Numbered from the stretch's first letter, positions 1 through 13,379 are shown. The stretch is DNA of 64,000 bases from Chrysopilus asiliformis (GCA_964034945.1 OZ035961.1:1157501-1221500); one strand, 5' to 3'. Made by a program: numbers and translations. The notes: generated by a model from the letters alone, not told the origin.

Positions 1-2414
1 TTTGTTAGATATATACGTAACAGCACAGTCTCTACAATAGAGGCCACAATTATGTGAAATTGGTTCGAAATAACGCGTCTATTTTTTGTTCCTGAATGGT
101 GGCTTCTTGAATCTTCTACACATAATAGATATTGTTCAATATTGGATTGATTGGGTAGTAATGTCGGTTTTTTTTTCTTTTATAGTTGAATTTCGATGTA
201 TTTTCATTACAAAAACTAGCTTTTGTACCCGATCTTGGAATCGAAATTCATAATTTTTTGACGAAAAAGAATTTTGTAAGTCGGCATTCTCAAATACGAC
301 GGCATTTTTAAATATCCACTCTTATTATACAAATTTGATGATAAATGACATGTTTGTATAGGGAAGGTGTACGGAGAGAAATCGAAATCGGAATATAGGA
401 GACAGTGGACTCTTCTGTAATGATTCCTTAAAAATTAAGAATTCTTTCTATACCTTTGGGAAAAATTTCCTGATTTTTGGCATGAATTCCGGTTTTGTTT
501 GGGGGTCATCACCACCAAATTTTACTATCTCGTATTTTTTGTAGGAATCTGTCCTATTATTACCCTCCGTATGTGATATATTGATTCAATTAAATTGTAA
601 TGCATGGAAATCACAGTCTTAACACTTTTTGTCTTAATAATTATTATGATATTTCCAACGCTGCGCTGGAGCTTTCTTAAACCTTTAAAAGAATCCCGAT
701 TTACAGAAATTTAACGAAATTCAATTAAAATAATTTGAAAATTTTAGAATTCAGGGGATTTTTTTTCGTGCAAAAAATACCACAAATCGCAGCCACGCGG
801 TACTAATCATAACTCATTGACGAACCTAATTGATTTTCCGAGTTATGATCTCTATTTTCGGTATATGCAGTCGTTAAGGAAATAAATTCACTTGACTTGA
901 CGTAATTAGAAAGTCGTCAAATTGAAGATCCACCGACAATTACATAAAATCAAACTGAATTGTAATTGCTGACTGATTGATAATTGATTTTGTTATTTCA
1001 TATACTTCACATTGTATTTAAGACGGCCGCATAGGATCGGAGAGCAATTTAAAAGTGAAATATTGCCATGAAGTCCATAGTCCCATTGTATCTGCCTGTC
1101 GGAATATCTGACTGTCTGTTTCTATAAAAAGGAATCGAAATCGTTGGAAATTATTTTGACTGCCCGTTTGACAAAAATGATCTTGAGTAGGTAAACACGT
1201 CAGTCAGTAGTGCGACGAACAAAAAGAAATGTGACATAAGAAAGCTTTATAAATGCTACCTATATGTGTATAATAGAAATGTACAAAAAAAAAAAAACTT
1301 TTAATTTGGGTAATCAATCATGGAATCAAAATGATGAAATTGACTAAAAAATTGTTAAAAAATCTTCATGCATGTTACGATAACATTTTGCGTAAGTTCG
1401 GATCGATGTGATTGATTGATAGTTTTGGCATGGGAATAGCTTTGACACGAGGACCGGTAGGTTTAACCGGCAAAAACGTCAATTTGAAAATTGATCAGCC
1501 GTTAATGGGGTTGAATTCTGTCCACTATGCCTCCTTCAATTCGGTAGGTGGTGCCAATTGCAATTAAAGTCAATTTTTTATGCTTTTAATTTGACGTTAA
1601 TGTCATCTTTTCGATCTATGTTTACTTTTTATGGTCATGCCTTGTCTATCATTTATAACGGACAAAACTATAGCACTTGATCAAGTAAATTTATCCTCAT
1701 AGACTAATAATTTCGATTGCTGTTGGTGCTGCTATTCAGAGTGATTTTGATTTTTGTTTCTAATTGCGATTGCATAATATTTATGTTTTAGTCGTTTTAG
1801 CCTAAGTAATTAGGAATTTAGGTCAAGAAATCTGCTGGCTTCGAAAAACACCTAATGCATTGACCTTAATTGCTTAGCTGTAAGTTAAATTATAGATAAA
1901 AACCCCCGAAAAAACTATAAAAGTCATATTAAGTATATCACAGCACAATTATCGCAAAGGACAAGGAAGGTCGAAGTGATTCTTTGATATTGTGTTAATT
2001 GTAAAACGAATTTATAATTAGTTTTAAGGAAATCTGGTACTACAGTTTTTTTTTACAAAATTGTTTTTTAAAGGAGTGGACGATTCAAAGATTCTAATAA
2101 AGAAATGCCCATAAAAGAGGTTACCAATTTTTCACTATTTCGAAAACCCTCCCTTACGTTACGCTTTATTGCGATTTTCACTTTCTTCTGCTATAAAGGA
2201 AAAGTGTTGTATTCATGACGGTGATCGACTCCCGAACGAGGGCAGATAGAAACTTTCCGTTTGAGGCTAAATTATGAGGATGTCCGTGCATCTGTCTGTC
2301 GGTCTGTCCATTTTACGTATCTTAGATAACTCGAGAACGCGTTGAGCTAGCGACCTAAATTTTTTTCTAAATGAGTTATACGCAAAACCTTGTTTTCTAT
2401 CAATTTTTGGAAAA
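1..2414. other. Non-coding AT-rich DNA
   Basis: I see no supportable gene here. The only structure is near 2215-2400, where a GC-richer stretch with a CTGTCTGTCGGTCTGTC run resembles the leader of an old interspersed repeat. Its ends cannot be placed. Confidence 0.5.
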
Positions 2415-2634
2415 TTAACTCTCTAGCCGGAATGTCCGACAAAAGGCGGGCTTCAGGGAATTCGCTTGTTTATAACGGGTAACAATTTTAATCGCCGGAA
2501 ATCGCCGGAACGTGTTACACTGACTTTTGCAAGTTATCGCTTTACAAGCTGGAAAAAATTTAGCCCTGTCTTGGTTACGGTCTGTCCCAAGTTGAAAGTC
2601 ATATTTTGGTGAAATATTCCGGTTAGAGGGTTAA
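2415..2634. mobile_element. piggyBac-type MITE with TTAA target duplication
   Basis: A 212 bp body (2419-2630) is flanked on both sides by TTAA (2415-2418 and 2631-2634). The ends are imperfect inverted repeats: left CTCTCTAGCCGGAAT, right (reverse complement) CCCTCTAACCGGAAT. TTAA duplication and a CCCT-type terminus are the known signature of piggyBac elements. There is no transposase frame, so it is a non-autonomous copy. Family assignment is inferred from termini and target site only. Confidence 0.6.
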
Positions 2635-5485
2635 CAGTAGCTATAACGGGTATCTGTCATACAATTTTTTCTTGAAAAAATATCGTTTTTTGAGAATTTC
2701 TCAAAAACTATGCACTTTTGGGGAAGAAAATAAAAATAAAATAAAGGATATAAAATTTTCCACATTTTTGCTTTAGCGGTTTCTATGTATCTCCACTGAT
2801 TCTCAAAATATTTGAAAAAACATAAGTTTTTTGAAAACTTCTCGGAAATTGCTTTTTATTTATTTTGTTTCGAAGCCGAGGGCCGACGCATAGATAGTGG
2901 TTGAATCGCGAAGTAAATATTATAGATGTTGAAATCAATATCAACGTCTGAAAAAGTCATTAAGGCTTGAATACCAAAAAATACTTTTTATTATCGTAAT
3001 TATTTCCTAAGATTGATAAAACATTAAAACATCTATAAAAATGCACAAAGATAATACACTAACGCTTAACACACGGTATTTGTAAAAAGCAACGAAATAA
3101 AGGCTTTGTTTGGAAAACGTATTTCTTTTCTATTCAATTTACGTAAAGTTTTTTTTTATTATTATCTTGTTTTGTATTATAAAAGCATCCTGCAAAGATC
3201 GAATACCGGAGCCAATATAAGAAAGATGATCTATGCAATGATGCCTTTAAAATAGTTTAAGCTTTCTTATATTACTTAATTTCACTTATTTCTGTGCAAC
3301 TAATCGCCCGCTATTATCTAAGATTTACACAAAAAAAAAACCTTTAATGAAAGCAATTTTTTTTGTGCATTCTGGTTGGCGAGTGTCAAATTCACAAAAC
3401 TCCAATACGTGATCTCAATAGCTTGAATTAATTTCAGATATCGTAACTTGGGGGCTCGATTTGGAATCAAATTAATTCATCTTTAGCTGTTTTTTTTCGA
3501 ATTCTGCAACGATATTACTTAATTTTATGTGAAACCGAAACCGAATTAGAAAAAAAATGTTGAAGAGGAGAATCACTTTCTCTTTTATGAAAAAATGTAA
3601 ACAAACTTAAGAAAAACTAACGATTTTTTTTCTAAATGCTGAACTTTTGCACTTCTCTGTCTGTTCATCAGGCAAATTAATGCGAACATGGTGTTAAGCA
3701 TTAAGAAGATTGATGTTGGCACAAAAAACAGCAAGTTTTGTCTGTTAATTTATTTCTTGTCGAATGCCTCAGGTTATAGGTTAAAGGGCGTATGTAAATT
3801 GTTTCAAAAAGGTTTTTTTTATTATAGTAAATTCGTTAATTTGTATACATTTCATTTTTTTGTAATTTAATGTCCGGTGTTTATGGAGTGAAAAAATGGA
3901 GTTTCGCTCGTATTTTATCAAGGAAAAAAGGGGTAAAAAATTCCCCCACACCATTTGTTTCCTTGCCGTATCTGGGACTTTCCACCCTACTTTTATACCG
4001 AAAATTCTTTTGTATCAAACAGAATTCGTTTAGAAAAATATTTTATTTGACCCTAAATTACTTTGATTTAATCATTTTGAAGCGAATTTCAAAATGATTG
4101 AATCAAAAATGAGAACTTAAATGCTTTTGCAAATTTTTGTAATCATTGTAAGGAGTAATGAAACACGTTCTTTCTCAATAAACAAACCATAAATTTGCAA
4201 TGTTACGGTTAACATTTCACGCAAATGATTTTTTAGTTACTTTTCCCTGTTATTAGCAAAACTTTTAGCATAACTCAAGCATGTTGTATGAAGATATCCC
4301 GCCCGAAGCATTTTCTTCACTTTAGCTTTGATCGACCTTCACATACGAATATGGCTGTCGAAATTTCAGCATCTACTTTGAAAAGGGTTTGGTTGTTATC
4401 CCTTCGGGCGTTCTTTGTAAATGCAAAGGTCATCCATTATCGGGATATGTGAATTTTTTTTTGGACGACTATATTTAGGATGAAGTCATCTATTAGTATG
4501 GGAAAATTTGATTTCGCATAGGAAGCACGTGAAAATTTTTTACAACCCGTGAAAAACTAAAATGGGAATTAATCAAAATTCAACTGTCAGCATGTGTGAA
4601 CGAGTGTTGCCTTCAGATATGGGTAAAATTACCACTGAAAGTCAGGTAATTAAAGCAAAATAACATAAAACGTTGCAATCATTCAAAAAAAAATCCAACA
4701 CGAGAAATACAAAACTCCATATTATGGCCAAGGGCGATTGATTTTGTTTTCTTTGCCTTACGCTTGAATTAATATTTGTTTGTTGATTCATTTTTGCTTT
4801 TCGTTGGATTTTTTTCACTCATTTAAATATCGTTATTAATTTGGCACAAATATTTATTAATTGCATGTCCACGAGTTTTCATTAAAGCCTGTGTGCTTCT
4901 TAATATGTAAACACGCACCCGTTAACATTTGCCAAGAGTGTTTGGTCATTAATTTTTTTTCTGCGCAAGATTAGTCGTTGTCATTGACATTATCTACCGA
5001 AATACTTGAATTGTACGACTATCAACTAATTTTAGGTAAATTAAAATGATTCCACGCTATGAAATTAAAGAAATCTTATGACCGATGCAGTGAAGATTAA
5101 TAAATCAATGTGATACTCGTTTTATCTGACAGATAATTGATTGATTGTAATACGAGGTGAGATAAATCTCGGATTGTGTGTTTTGGGATTATTTTTTATT
5201 ACTTGCAAATGTTGCAATTTTTTACAGATAATTTTTTTGTTATAAATTGTGACAGAAAATACGACATCCAAAAATGATCATCTCAGAAAGATTTTTGGCT
5301 CGTTGAAACATCTAAAAGTTTGTACAAAGTAATCGTGGGCTTAATTGGCAGAAAAACCAGAAATTTTTGTCGCAAAAAATTTTATATTATACAAATTTTT
5401 ATATCTACAAATTCTTAGATTATTTGAAACCAGGCAGCGACGGATCTATGTTTTAGTTTTTTATAAACTATTTTGAAATATAAAA
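2635..5485. other. Non-coding AT-rich DNA
   Basis: No gene, RNA or bounded repeat is recognised. The two short open frames at 3688-4097 have no codon-like composition, splice signals or recognisable motif, and I treat them as chance. Confidence 0.5.
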
Positions 5486-5937
5486 AACATAACAAAAGCT
5501 ATAATTGCCAATCTGGCAATCATTGGAGACCCGTATGGTGATATTCGTATCAAAATTCGAACAGTTGTACCAAAATTCCAGTTTGAAGTCAAACTTTCCA
5601 ATAAGATTTTTTAAAATTTATTCCAATCGGATTTTGATGTATGGGAGTTTTATGTAGAATCATATCCTAAATAACTTTTGTTCTTGGACTTTTTAGATAA
5701 GATGCACCGTTTTTGAGATATTCGCAAAACACCTTTTCGTTCGTAAGGATAATCACAGTTTTCACTAAAGGTAGATTTTTGCCAATTAACGAACTTAGTC
5801 TCGCATTTTACGAAAAACGGATCTGCGCAAAATTTCAAGTCTGTAGCTCAATCCGTGCGCCCGCAATCCACGCCACAGACAGACGGACAGACAGACGGAC
5901 AGACAGACAGACGGACGGACAGACGGACGGACGGACG

Positions 5938-5969
<32 letters not shown>

Positions 5970-6120
5970 GACGGACGGACGGACATGCAGAAATTAATTA
6001 TTTTTATCATTCTAAACACACTGGTGTAATTAATTTTTGTGTGTGATGACGGGATCTTGGCGTTATAAACGGTAAGGCAAAGTTAGTATACCCTTTGGTT
6101 TCACCATACGGGTATAAAAA
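5486..6120 (+). repeat. Interspersed repeat A, copy 1
   Basis: About 635 bp that recurs in reverse orientation at 50572-51137. Near both ends lies the inverted 13-mer ACCCGTATGGTGA (5529-5541) and TCACCATACGGGT (6101-6113), which the second copy also has. The homology runs about 43 bp outside the left 13-mer and includes a small hairpin TTGCCAATCTGGCAA. An internal block is expanded as a CAGACGGA-type microsatellite. Open frames over it consist of TDRR/SVCPSV-type microsatellite translation and are not genes. The class is unknown; a non-autonomous transposon is my best guess. Confidence 0.75.
5876..5985 (+). repeat. (CAGACGGA)n-like microsatellite
   Basis: About 110 bp built from CAGA and CGGA tetramers in irregular order, inside interspersed repeat A. 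The second copy at 50.7 kb has a much shorter tract, so it has expanded or contracted after insertion. Confidence 0.9.
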
Positions 6121-7050
6121 TTAAAGTACTAATGTTAATATAGATGGTGAGATGAGCAGAACAATATCACAAAAATGAGAGAATTTTAAAAAAATTCAAT
6201 TTTTTTGAGGTATTTTTGAGATATTTTTCCCTTTTTCAAGCTAATCAATATTATGTGAAAGGGTAAAAATCATGCTATTAAAAGATGATATGGTAAATCA
6301 GTTTACAGGCAATTTGAGGAATAAATTTATTACATTTCACTATAGTTTCCTACTAAAAAGACCCGGAAGGAGTATTCGAGAGCACGACTAAGTAATAGTA
6401 GACACATCAATGTAATGCATAAAATATCCCATGACTGACTGAAACCACCATATAAGAAGATTATATTTAGTCATAAAATACTCGTACTTTCGGATAATCT
6501 TTTAATCTTGGCTAGAGGTGTTTACTATGATTCTGTTTCTTTTATGTTTTTTAATAACTGCATTATGAGTGAACGGCTGTACGTATCTCGAAGACAGATG
6601 AACCGACAAGAAACTTTCCCAATATTACCTCATCATATTTAATATACAATTGCACTTTTGTTCCTAACTAACAAAGTTTTATTGTAAAGTAGCAACCGAG
6701 TAGTAGACGCTAGTTATAGGGATAACATAGCAATATTACACCATTTTCATCATCATCACCATCTCAACATTATCATCATCATCATGGGTATGGACATCAG
6801 AAAATTTCCTCAGATTTAAAATGATTACAAAACACAATAATAAGACATTCATGTAGATGAAGAACTTCATGAAGTTAAATGCATATCTTTCGCTTTGAGC
6901 CGCATGTTATGTTGTTGTTTTGTTTTTAGCGTTTTTATGTTGATGATGCATTTCATTTGTTACTTTCAAAACTGATCTTAATTTCCAACAATCGTTGAAA
7001 CATTGCCACGAGCTATTTCTTAGACGTTTTTCACTCAAAACACCGATGTA
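6121..7050. other. Non-coding DNA with short CAT-rich tract
   Basis: No gene is seen. A degenerate CAT/CATC microsatellite lies at about 6745-6786. Confidence 0.5.
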
Positions 7051-7052
7051 TA

Positions 7053-7598
7053 CACTCAGAAAAATCTCGTTTATTAGATCTATTCATTTCTTTTAATATG
7101 TGGTCTTTTTCATTTGAAACTAGGATAAACTCATTAAAATACAAGAAAAATAAATGCTATATTTTTTCCATTAAAAATTTATTTATGAAAAAAAAAATTC
7201 ATAAATTTAAGGACAATTTTTCATGAACAAACCTTCCAATAGAGAATTTCATGAAATATTTCATGGTTAGTAAAAAATATTTCATGGTTAGTAAATATAA
7301 TTTAGAATCAGTATTAGCAGTAATGGAAGTTTCACGGCTTGGAACATGTGGTTAGAGCAAAAATGAAGTGTAAGTGTATCTTGTGTAAGTGAATCTGAAA
7401 AGTGTAAGCGTGAAAAGTGTAATTGAATTTGATAATAGTAAAAAAGAGATAATACTTGTAGAACAGAAATCGAAATTATTTGGAAGAACAAATACCAACG
7501 TGAAATTCTTATGATTTTTGGACGATTGACCCTGAGGATTTCCATAAAATCTTTTAGTAGATTTCATAGTTAGATATTACGAATTATTTTCCTCAGTG
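7053..7598. mobile_element. TA-flanked MITE, 546 bp, CACTSAG termini
   Basis: The left end starts CACTCAGAAAAAT and the right end, read on the other strand, starts CACTGAGGAAAAT. A TA dinucleotide abuts each side (7051-7052 and 7599-7600), as in the Tc1/mariner superfamily. The interior is AT-rich and contains a duplicated ATATTTCATGGTTAGTAAA unit near 7255-7295. There is no transposase frame. The two overlapping minus-strand frames at 7288-7567 fall inside it and look like chance. Confidence 0.6.
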
Positions 7599-7600
7599 TA

Positions 7601-8385
7601 CGGCCAGTCTCTCTTATAGTACGTATATTTGAAGCAATAATAATAGTACATACATTTGCCGGGGTTATATTTAACCATCATATTCGTACATACAATCCTA
7701 GGTCCGATTCCATTCAGTTACCCGTACTTACTCGTATTTTAATTTTTCACTAATGCGGTGATGGTTGCGGTGTTAAATGAAATGTTCGTTACCTGCTCGT
7801 TACTGTCATTCTGATTCAATCATTACTTCACGTATATTGTAACGATAATTACGAAATGGTATACAATTTTGTCACTTCAAAGATAAAAATATGTGCAAAT
7901 ATTCAGCTAAATCAAATGAACGCTGCCATTCCATTTCTGGCAAAAATGATTGATGAAGTTCTCAGTTTTTATTGCAAGTTTTATGGCCATACTGCAAGTT
8001 TAAAATTCATGAAATTCCGTTGACAACCGAAATTGTAGATTTTATCTTCGGGATAGTCAATTTGCTGTTTTAATAATAATTTTGTTTGACGTGGTTAATA
8101 TTTTTCGGACGATAATCATCGATCGAAACTGGTTTTCTGACACAATTTTTGGACTAAGATTATGTTGAATAATTTTTCTAAATAAGATAGACAGACTGAA
8201 ATTTGAATTTTGGTCTCATTGTGGAAGTCCTATTCAAAAATATATGAAATTCACTTTTTCTGTTCACTTAACCATTATTTTCTCAAATTTCGTTTTTACG
8301 GTGAGCTAGATATAAAATAACCGAAAATGGGTTAGAATTAGGTTAAAAAAGGCTATACATTTTTTGTTAGGCTCTCCTATACCAC
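7601..8385. other. Non-coding DNA
   Basis: No supportable feature is seen between two MITEs. Confidence 0.5.
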
Positions 8386-8654
8386 ACTCAGAAAAATGGA
8401 GGCTAACTCGACGACCTACATACGGCGTAATTGGCCTCGGGCAGGCGCGTTCGCCTGCATGTGGGCAAGTAAAACTGAGTTGATCTGTGGTCGGAGAAAT
8501 TCTGAAATTAAGCCACCAGCAGGTGAAGTAGGGCATTGGGAGCTGCACGAGTTGACCTTAGATAGGTTAACTCTGACCGCTAGCTGGCTTACAGACACCT
8601 CTGTAAGGTCAGAGTTAACCTGACAAAAAGTTGACCTGGAAATTTTTCTGAGTG
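8386..8654 (+). mobile_element. MITE B copy 1, 269 bp, CACTCAGAAAAAT termini
   Basis: A perfect 13 bp terminal inverted repeat (8386-8398 region and 8642-8654) bounds a GC-richer body. The flanking dinucleotides are CA on both sides. Inside is a 14 bp perfect inverted repeat, GGTTAACTCTGACC at 8565-8578 and its complement at 8607-8620, enclosing a second hairpin TTACAGA/TCTGTAA (8589-8606). Copy 2 lies at 10309-10580 in the opposite orientation and is nearly identical by eye. Open frames on both strands are artefacts of this element. Confidence 0.8.
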
Positions 8655-9829
8655 CAATGGAGCTGTGTTTTGCGTTTTTTTTTAAACAGTTCGTTTTATG
8701 AAAAAAAAAATATTAAGACAAAAAGTAATTAGAATACGTTTTTACATATCTATTCCATACATCAAAATTCTATCGGCTCACTTCTGTGTGGAGCAAGAAA
8801 AATCATGCGTCGTTTTAGAAAATTCTTATTTGGCACCATAATTCTTTCTTTTAGTTATTTTCTAGTTATGTGTTTTTATGATCTACGACCCGCTGTAACT
8901 TTCAATTTTGTTAAAAAAAAACGGACATATTTTAGAATTCTTTAAATGCTACATCAGAAGTAATGAAAAAACATTCCAATTTTACAAAAAGAAAAATTTC
9001 CAATCAAAATTTCTATCATTCAACGGGGACATTTAAAAAAATGAATAGTGATTGTGACACAATCATCGAATCCTTGTCGCCACAAACCGTTGCAGTTACA
9101 AATGTGACTTTTCCGATAGACTTTTGCGGTAAACTATCAGCTACGAAATGTTTCCTCTTCTGTACCTGATAATTAGTCGGCAAAATAATTAAAACTAAAA
9201 TCGGTAAACAATTTCCAGTAAGTAGCTTTCAATATCGATACGAGTTACAGAATAAACGACGCACGGATGCCATATTCGCCTATTTGAGACTCAACTAGTG
9301 GGTAAATATTTATAAGAGCGCTCGTATAATAGTGGTATAATGATGGAAGCGGGTGAATTTGCGGTTAAAATAATCTTAATTAAAATTCATAGCCAACTTC
9401 TTGGTGTGCATATGATAAAAAAAAAAAATTCCAAGACGATCGATAGGCCGCGTCTGTTGCAATTCAAAAACGGTGTCAGGGACTAAATACTATTTGGTTT
9501 AATTTGAACATTCGGTTGGCTCATATAACGACACTTTTATTTATCTATCGGTGTTTTTTATACGATATCTATCTATCTATTTATAATAAATAATTTATTT
9601 TTAACGATAAAATTCATTAATAGTTTGGTTAGCGGGCAAAGTCACAATGAAACCGTGCGCATATCAGGCAGGACTGTTGCACGTACAAAATTCCGAAGAC
9701 ACATCGCAGTCACTTTCACCCAACACCTGACTTACAATTCTTCCATCCAACATAGCAAAATGGCATTATGACTATATCTATGTTTATAACTATGCTATGA
9801 TGTTAAAAGATTTTCTTGACTAGGTAAAA
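8655..9829. other. Non-coding DNA
   Basis: No gene is recognised. The 68-codon plus-strand frame at 8963-9169 has no domain, splice context or composition that would support it. Confidence 0.45.
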
Positions 9830-10130
9830 CTAATCAGCCGGGTGATATGTCCGCTGGGATTCCTCCAACATAGCCATAGGGTCGTCTAAAGGTCGAATTG
9901 TCGTCGGTAACTGGTTGCCATAATTGGTGACCACTCTTGCTTTTTTTGCGCGATCATAGCTGAAATGACTCAGGTATGATTTTTCTGATAGCATGAATGG
10001 ATTCTGCAACATCCTTGGGATTGAAAACGACAACGAAACCGGAAGATGATGGTCAATTATCGTGACGAAGATTATGACCTTATGGTAGTCGTCTTCGATC
10101 ACTTTCCACCTACAAACTACGTAAATAAAC
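9830..10130 (-). pseudogene. Unidentified coding-like remnant
   Basis: Part of a long minus-strand open frame (156 codons, but opened by a TTG, not an ATG). The last 40 or so codons are GC-richer than the flanks and read like protein: charged, with RAKKARVVTNYG near the start and a stop at 9830-9832. In a different minus frame, just upstream, a second protein-like run (FVVVFNPKDVAESIHAIRK) ends at a possible acceptor sequence TTTCAG. Two adjacent frames suggest a frameshifted gene fragment or two exons. I do not recognise the family. It could be chance. Confidence 0.3.
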
Positions 10131-10308
10131 AAGAAATCGAATATGATGACTTTTCTGCATTTCAAATAATTTTCAATTTTTAATTCGTAGTGTAGTAAAG
10201 TTTTGTGGTGCCAAAAAATCTCTTTCTCGGAAATTAATTTAACGGTAGTGTATAGCGATGAATGTATTGGGCGACAAAGAATCGCGTAAAAATGTGACAA
10301 TTAGCGTA

Positions 10309-10580
10309 CACTCAGAAAAATGTTCAGGTCAACTTTTTGTCAGGTTAACTCTGACCTTACAGAGGTTTCTGTAAGCCAGCTAGCAGTCAGAGTTAACCTA
10401 TCTAAGGTCAACTCGTGCAGCTCCCAATGCCCTACTTCACCTGCTGGTGGCTTAATTTCAGAATTTCTCCGACCACAGGTCAACTCAGTTTTACTTGCCC
10501 ACATGCAGGCGAACGCGCGCCTGCCCGAGGCCAATTACGCCGTATGTAGGTCGTCGAGTTAGCCTCCATTTTTCTGAGTG
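10309..10580 (-). mobile_element. MITE B copy 2, 272 bp, TA target duplication
   Basis: Reverse-oriented second copy of the element at 8386-8654, about 1.65 kb away. Ends are CACTCAGAAAAAT and its complement. TA flanks both sides (10307-10308 and 10581-10582), which identifies the target duplication for this family. The near identity of the two copies suggests recent movement. An inverted pair this close could form a large stem or be inverted by recombination. Confidence 0.85.
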
Positions 10581-13379
10581 TAGCACATGTTATGGACACG
10601 TTATTCAAACACTGAGAGAGATATGAACTAATAATTTTTAGAAAAGATAACTTTTTTGTAATTTTAACATTAAATCCTGTCAATTTCCTGTAATTTCGAC
10701 ATAAAAAAATCAACGCATCATTTGTAAGGGTTTTCGTTAAAACCCACCAACAGCAGAGGTATTGATAGCACCAAGCAGTAACTATAATTAATTTATTTTG
10801 ATAACGTAAATTGAGTGGAGGTTTGAACTCATAACCTCTGGTCGACAGGCTTAATGCTAATTTTTAATAGCCCGTTAACAGTTACGTATTCAAGGTTCCA
10901 GCAAATACAAACTATGAAAATTTTACTGTTTGTATAACATAATCAAATGATGATTACTCCATAGACATTTTAATTACATCAACTAATCAGTTCATGTCGC
11001 CAGCGATAACGGTCTTTGACTGACAATTTTTCCCGGAGTTTCTTCGAATTCAAAATCCAAATGAAATTAGAAATTACGACTGTGCGAGGGTGACCTTATG
11101 ATATAATTTAATACAGAAGGTTAGCAATCCCTTGCGGCTAAAAGTCATATGATTTGGACATTATTTACTGAATTCGACTCCCTATATCAGCTCTAATGTC
11201 AAAACATATTAAAAAAATTTTATTATAAAAATGCTTTTTTTATCCATTTTCTTGCAAGCTAAGAAAAAAAACCTCATCCGAATTAGGGTCCTTGGGTAAT
11301 TTTTTAGCATCAATCAGCAGCTTGAGTTCTTAATTGAGCCAACAATAATTTCAATCTTGTGTTTTGAATTTATGGGTGCGTTTTTCATTGGATCTGGCCA
11401 CTTATCGAATTACAATTTGGTAGTCTGGCCTGGCTAGCCAGCAGATTTAGTTTTGGGCGAATTCCTCAAGTAATGTTTTCCATCAAGTTTTAGCCTCGTT
11501 GGTGAATTATTAGTTTTTATTTTAACAGTTCGGTTACAATATTATAATGAACTTTAATTTGTTTGCGAGACTTCAATTATATTCTTGAGAATTGTGCCTT
11601 AATCGCTAGCATTCGATACGCATTTGATTCGGATTTAATTTCGGGGCCAAAAAAACATCAAATACAATCGAGATCGTGGCAAATTATTTATCTTAGGTAT
11701 CGTATTCAATGTTAAAAGATGAATAAATGCGCAAAAAAAAAGTTATTATAGAAATTAAAACGCTTTATTTGCAATGAAAAGAGCTTTTAGTCAATTTGAA
11801 TTACACTAAATATAATTGAAGCATCATTGAGAAAATTGTTTGAACAAGATTTTCTAATTTTCTCGAAAACGGCTCGCTGCATTAAAACTTTATAAAAAGG
11901 GAAATGTTTTTCTCTTTGAAATCTTACTAGAAGTTACAAGAAAAGCTTTAGAAGAAAATAATTTCATCTACACAAAAATTTCCTTCATTTTCTTGAAATT
12001 GTCGAAAATTTGCTCCAGTAATAAACTTCTAAATTGAATAAAATGATTTATTAACGATAGAAATTAAATGGTTTACCGTTGGTATACTAAAAATCGCCGA
12101 CATATTAAAAGTAAGAAGTATGTTTTGCATTTCTGGGTTAACTGAACCGGATTTTCAAATAAATCTCCATGGATAACCGTAATAAAGTTTTGTGTGATGA
12201 TTTTTCCTTTCGATTTGATCACAATAAAGGGAAAGGTAAGAAATAAGCTTATGTAGCCGTATCGAATCGATCTCTATATGCATAGAAATCGCACTCAAAG
12301 TGAGTAATCATGTATTGTGTAGATGGAGTTTTGTCGTTCATCTTTTTACGGACAGTTGAGAATATGATAAATGAATAAAAAGTGTTACCCAGGATTAAAT
12401 TACATTTGAATATTGCAATGAAATATGAAACGAACCGCACATATCAGATACTGTGAAGAAAGTGCCTCGACTCTCTTAATTCGAATAAATGTTACTTAAC
12501 TCATGTGAAGAATTGGTAAACATCATAAGGCACTTTTGATTGAAAGAAAAAGTTGCGTATCATTCGATAAAATTCAATTAAATTGCAAAAATTGTAAATT
12601 AAATATGAAAAAAAGTAACCAAATCGGGACTCGATTATCATTAAATAACATGTCTGTGGTTGTTTCTTTTTTTTTTGCACAATTTATTAATGATATGGCG
12701 TTAGATAATATTTTGTTGTAATAAAAAAGAAGTGTGAAAATTGGGAGAAAAATATCTAAAATACGAGGAAATGGAGAAAAGTTCCACTCTTAACAGTAAA
12801 TTGATCCACATGAGTTCAACAAAATCGGTCGAGTAGAGTGCGAGCTTGGAATTTGGAAAGCGAGTAAAGTCAGGCTTGATTCTTGGCTGAGATAATTCAT
12901 TTAAGTTTTGTTTTTTTCGATTTACTTATAATTTTCCGACAGGTGTAAATGTATAGAATTAGTATTCTAGAACAGTGGTGTCCACCTTTGACTCGTCGAG
13001 CCCTTCACAAAAAATCCCTGTTTCAAAATATACCTGAAGTTTAAACGACAAAATTTGTTTTCAAATACAGTCAAACCGACGACATTTTCCCTCTATGTGA
13101 AGCTCCTTCCGTGTTGAGAGTTGACTTTTTGCAGATTTTTGCCTTAAAATCCACATCGTGACACATTATTTGATTGGCTAATGTTTCGCTCAATTGCGAA
13201 TTTTATTGGCATATCATATCGACAGTGAAGTCTATAGCGATTTGATTAATGTTCTGCTTAAGACATCAGACATAAAATTTAAATGTTGCGACCGCCTTTC
13301 GGACGATCACTGTTGCTCTTCAGTAGACAAGCGATCGCGGAAAGGTTTTAATTTAAGCGGAAAATCTAAAATTACTTAC
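10581..13379. other. Intergenic or intronic AT-rich DNA
   Basis: No further exon of the peroxidase-like gene could be found here, although it is expected downstream on the minus strand. Open frames at 12249-12440, 12536-12721 and 13194-13394 have no support. Confidence 0.4.
10805..10880 (-). repeat. Possible tRNA-derived SINE remnant
   Basis: The minus strand reads TTAGCATTAAGCC, then a CCTGTCGACCAGAGG arm, then GAGTTCAAACCTC. The last resembles a tRNA T-arm / internal promoter B box. The T stem pairs only partly, and no clean acceptor stem or tail is visible, so this is a degenerate SINE-like sequence at best. Confidence 0.3.

Noticed and set aside
5713..6046. Overlapping frames on both strands with TDRRTDRQ or SVCPSV repeats
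   Set aside because: They are translations of the CAGACGGA microsatellite inside a transposable repeat.
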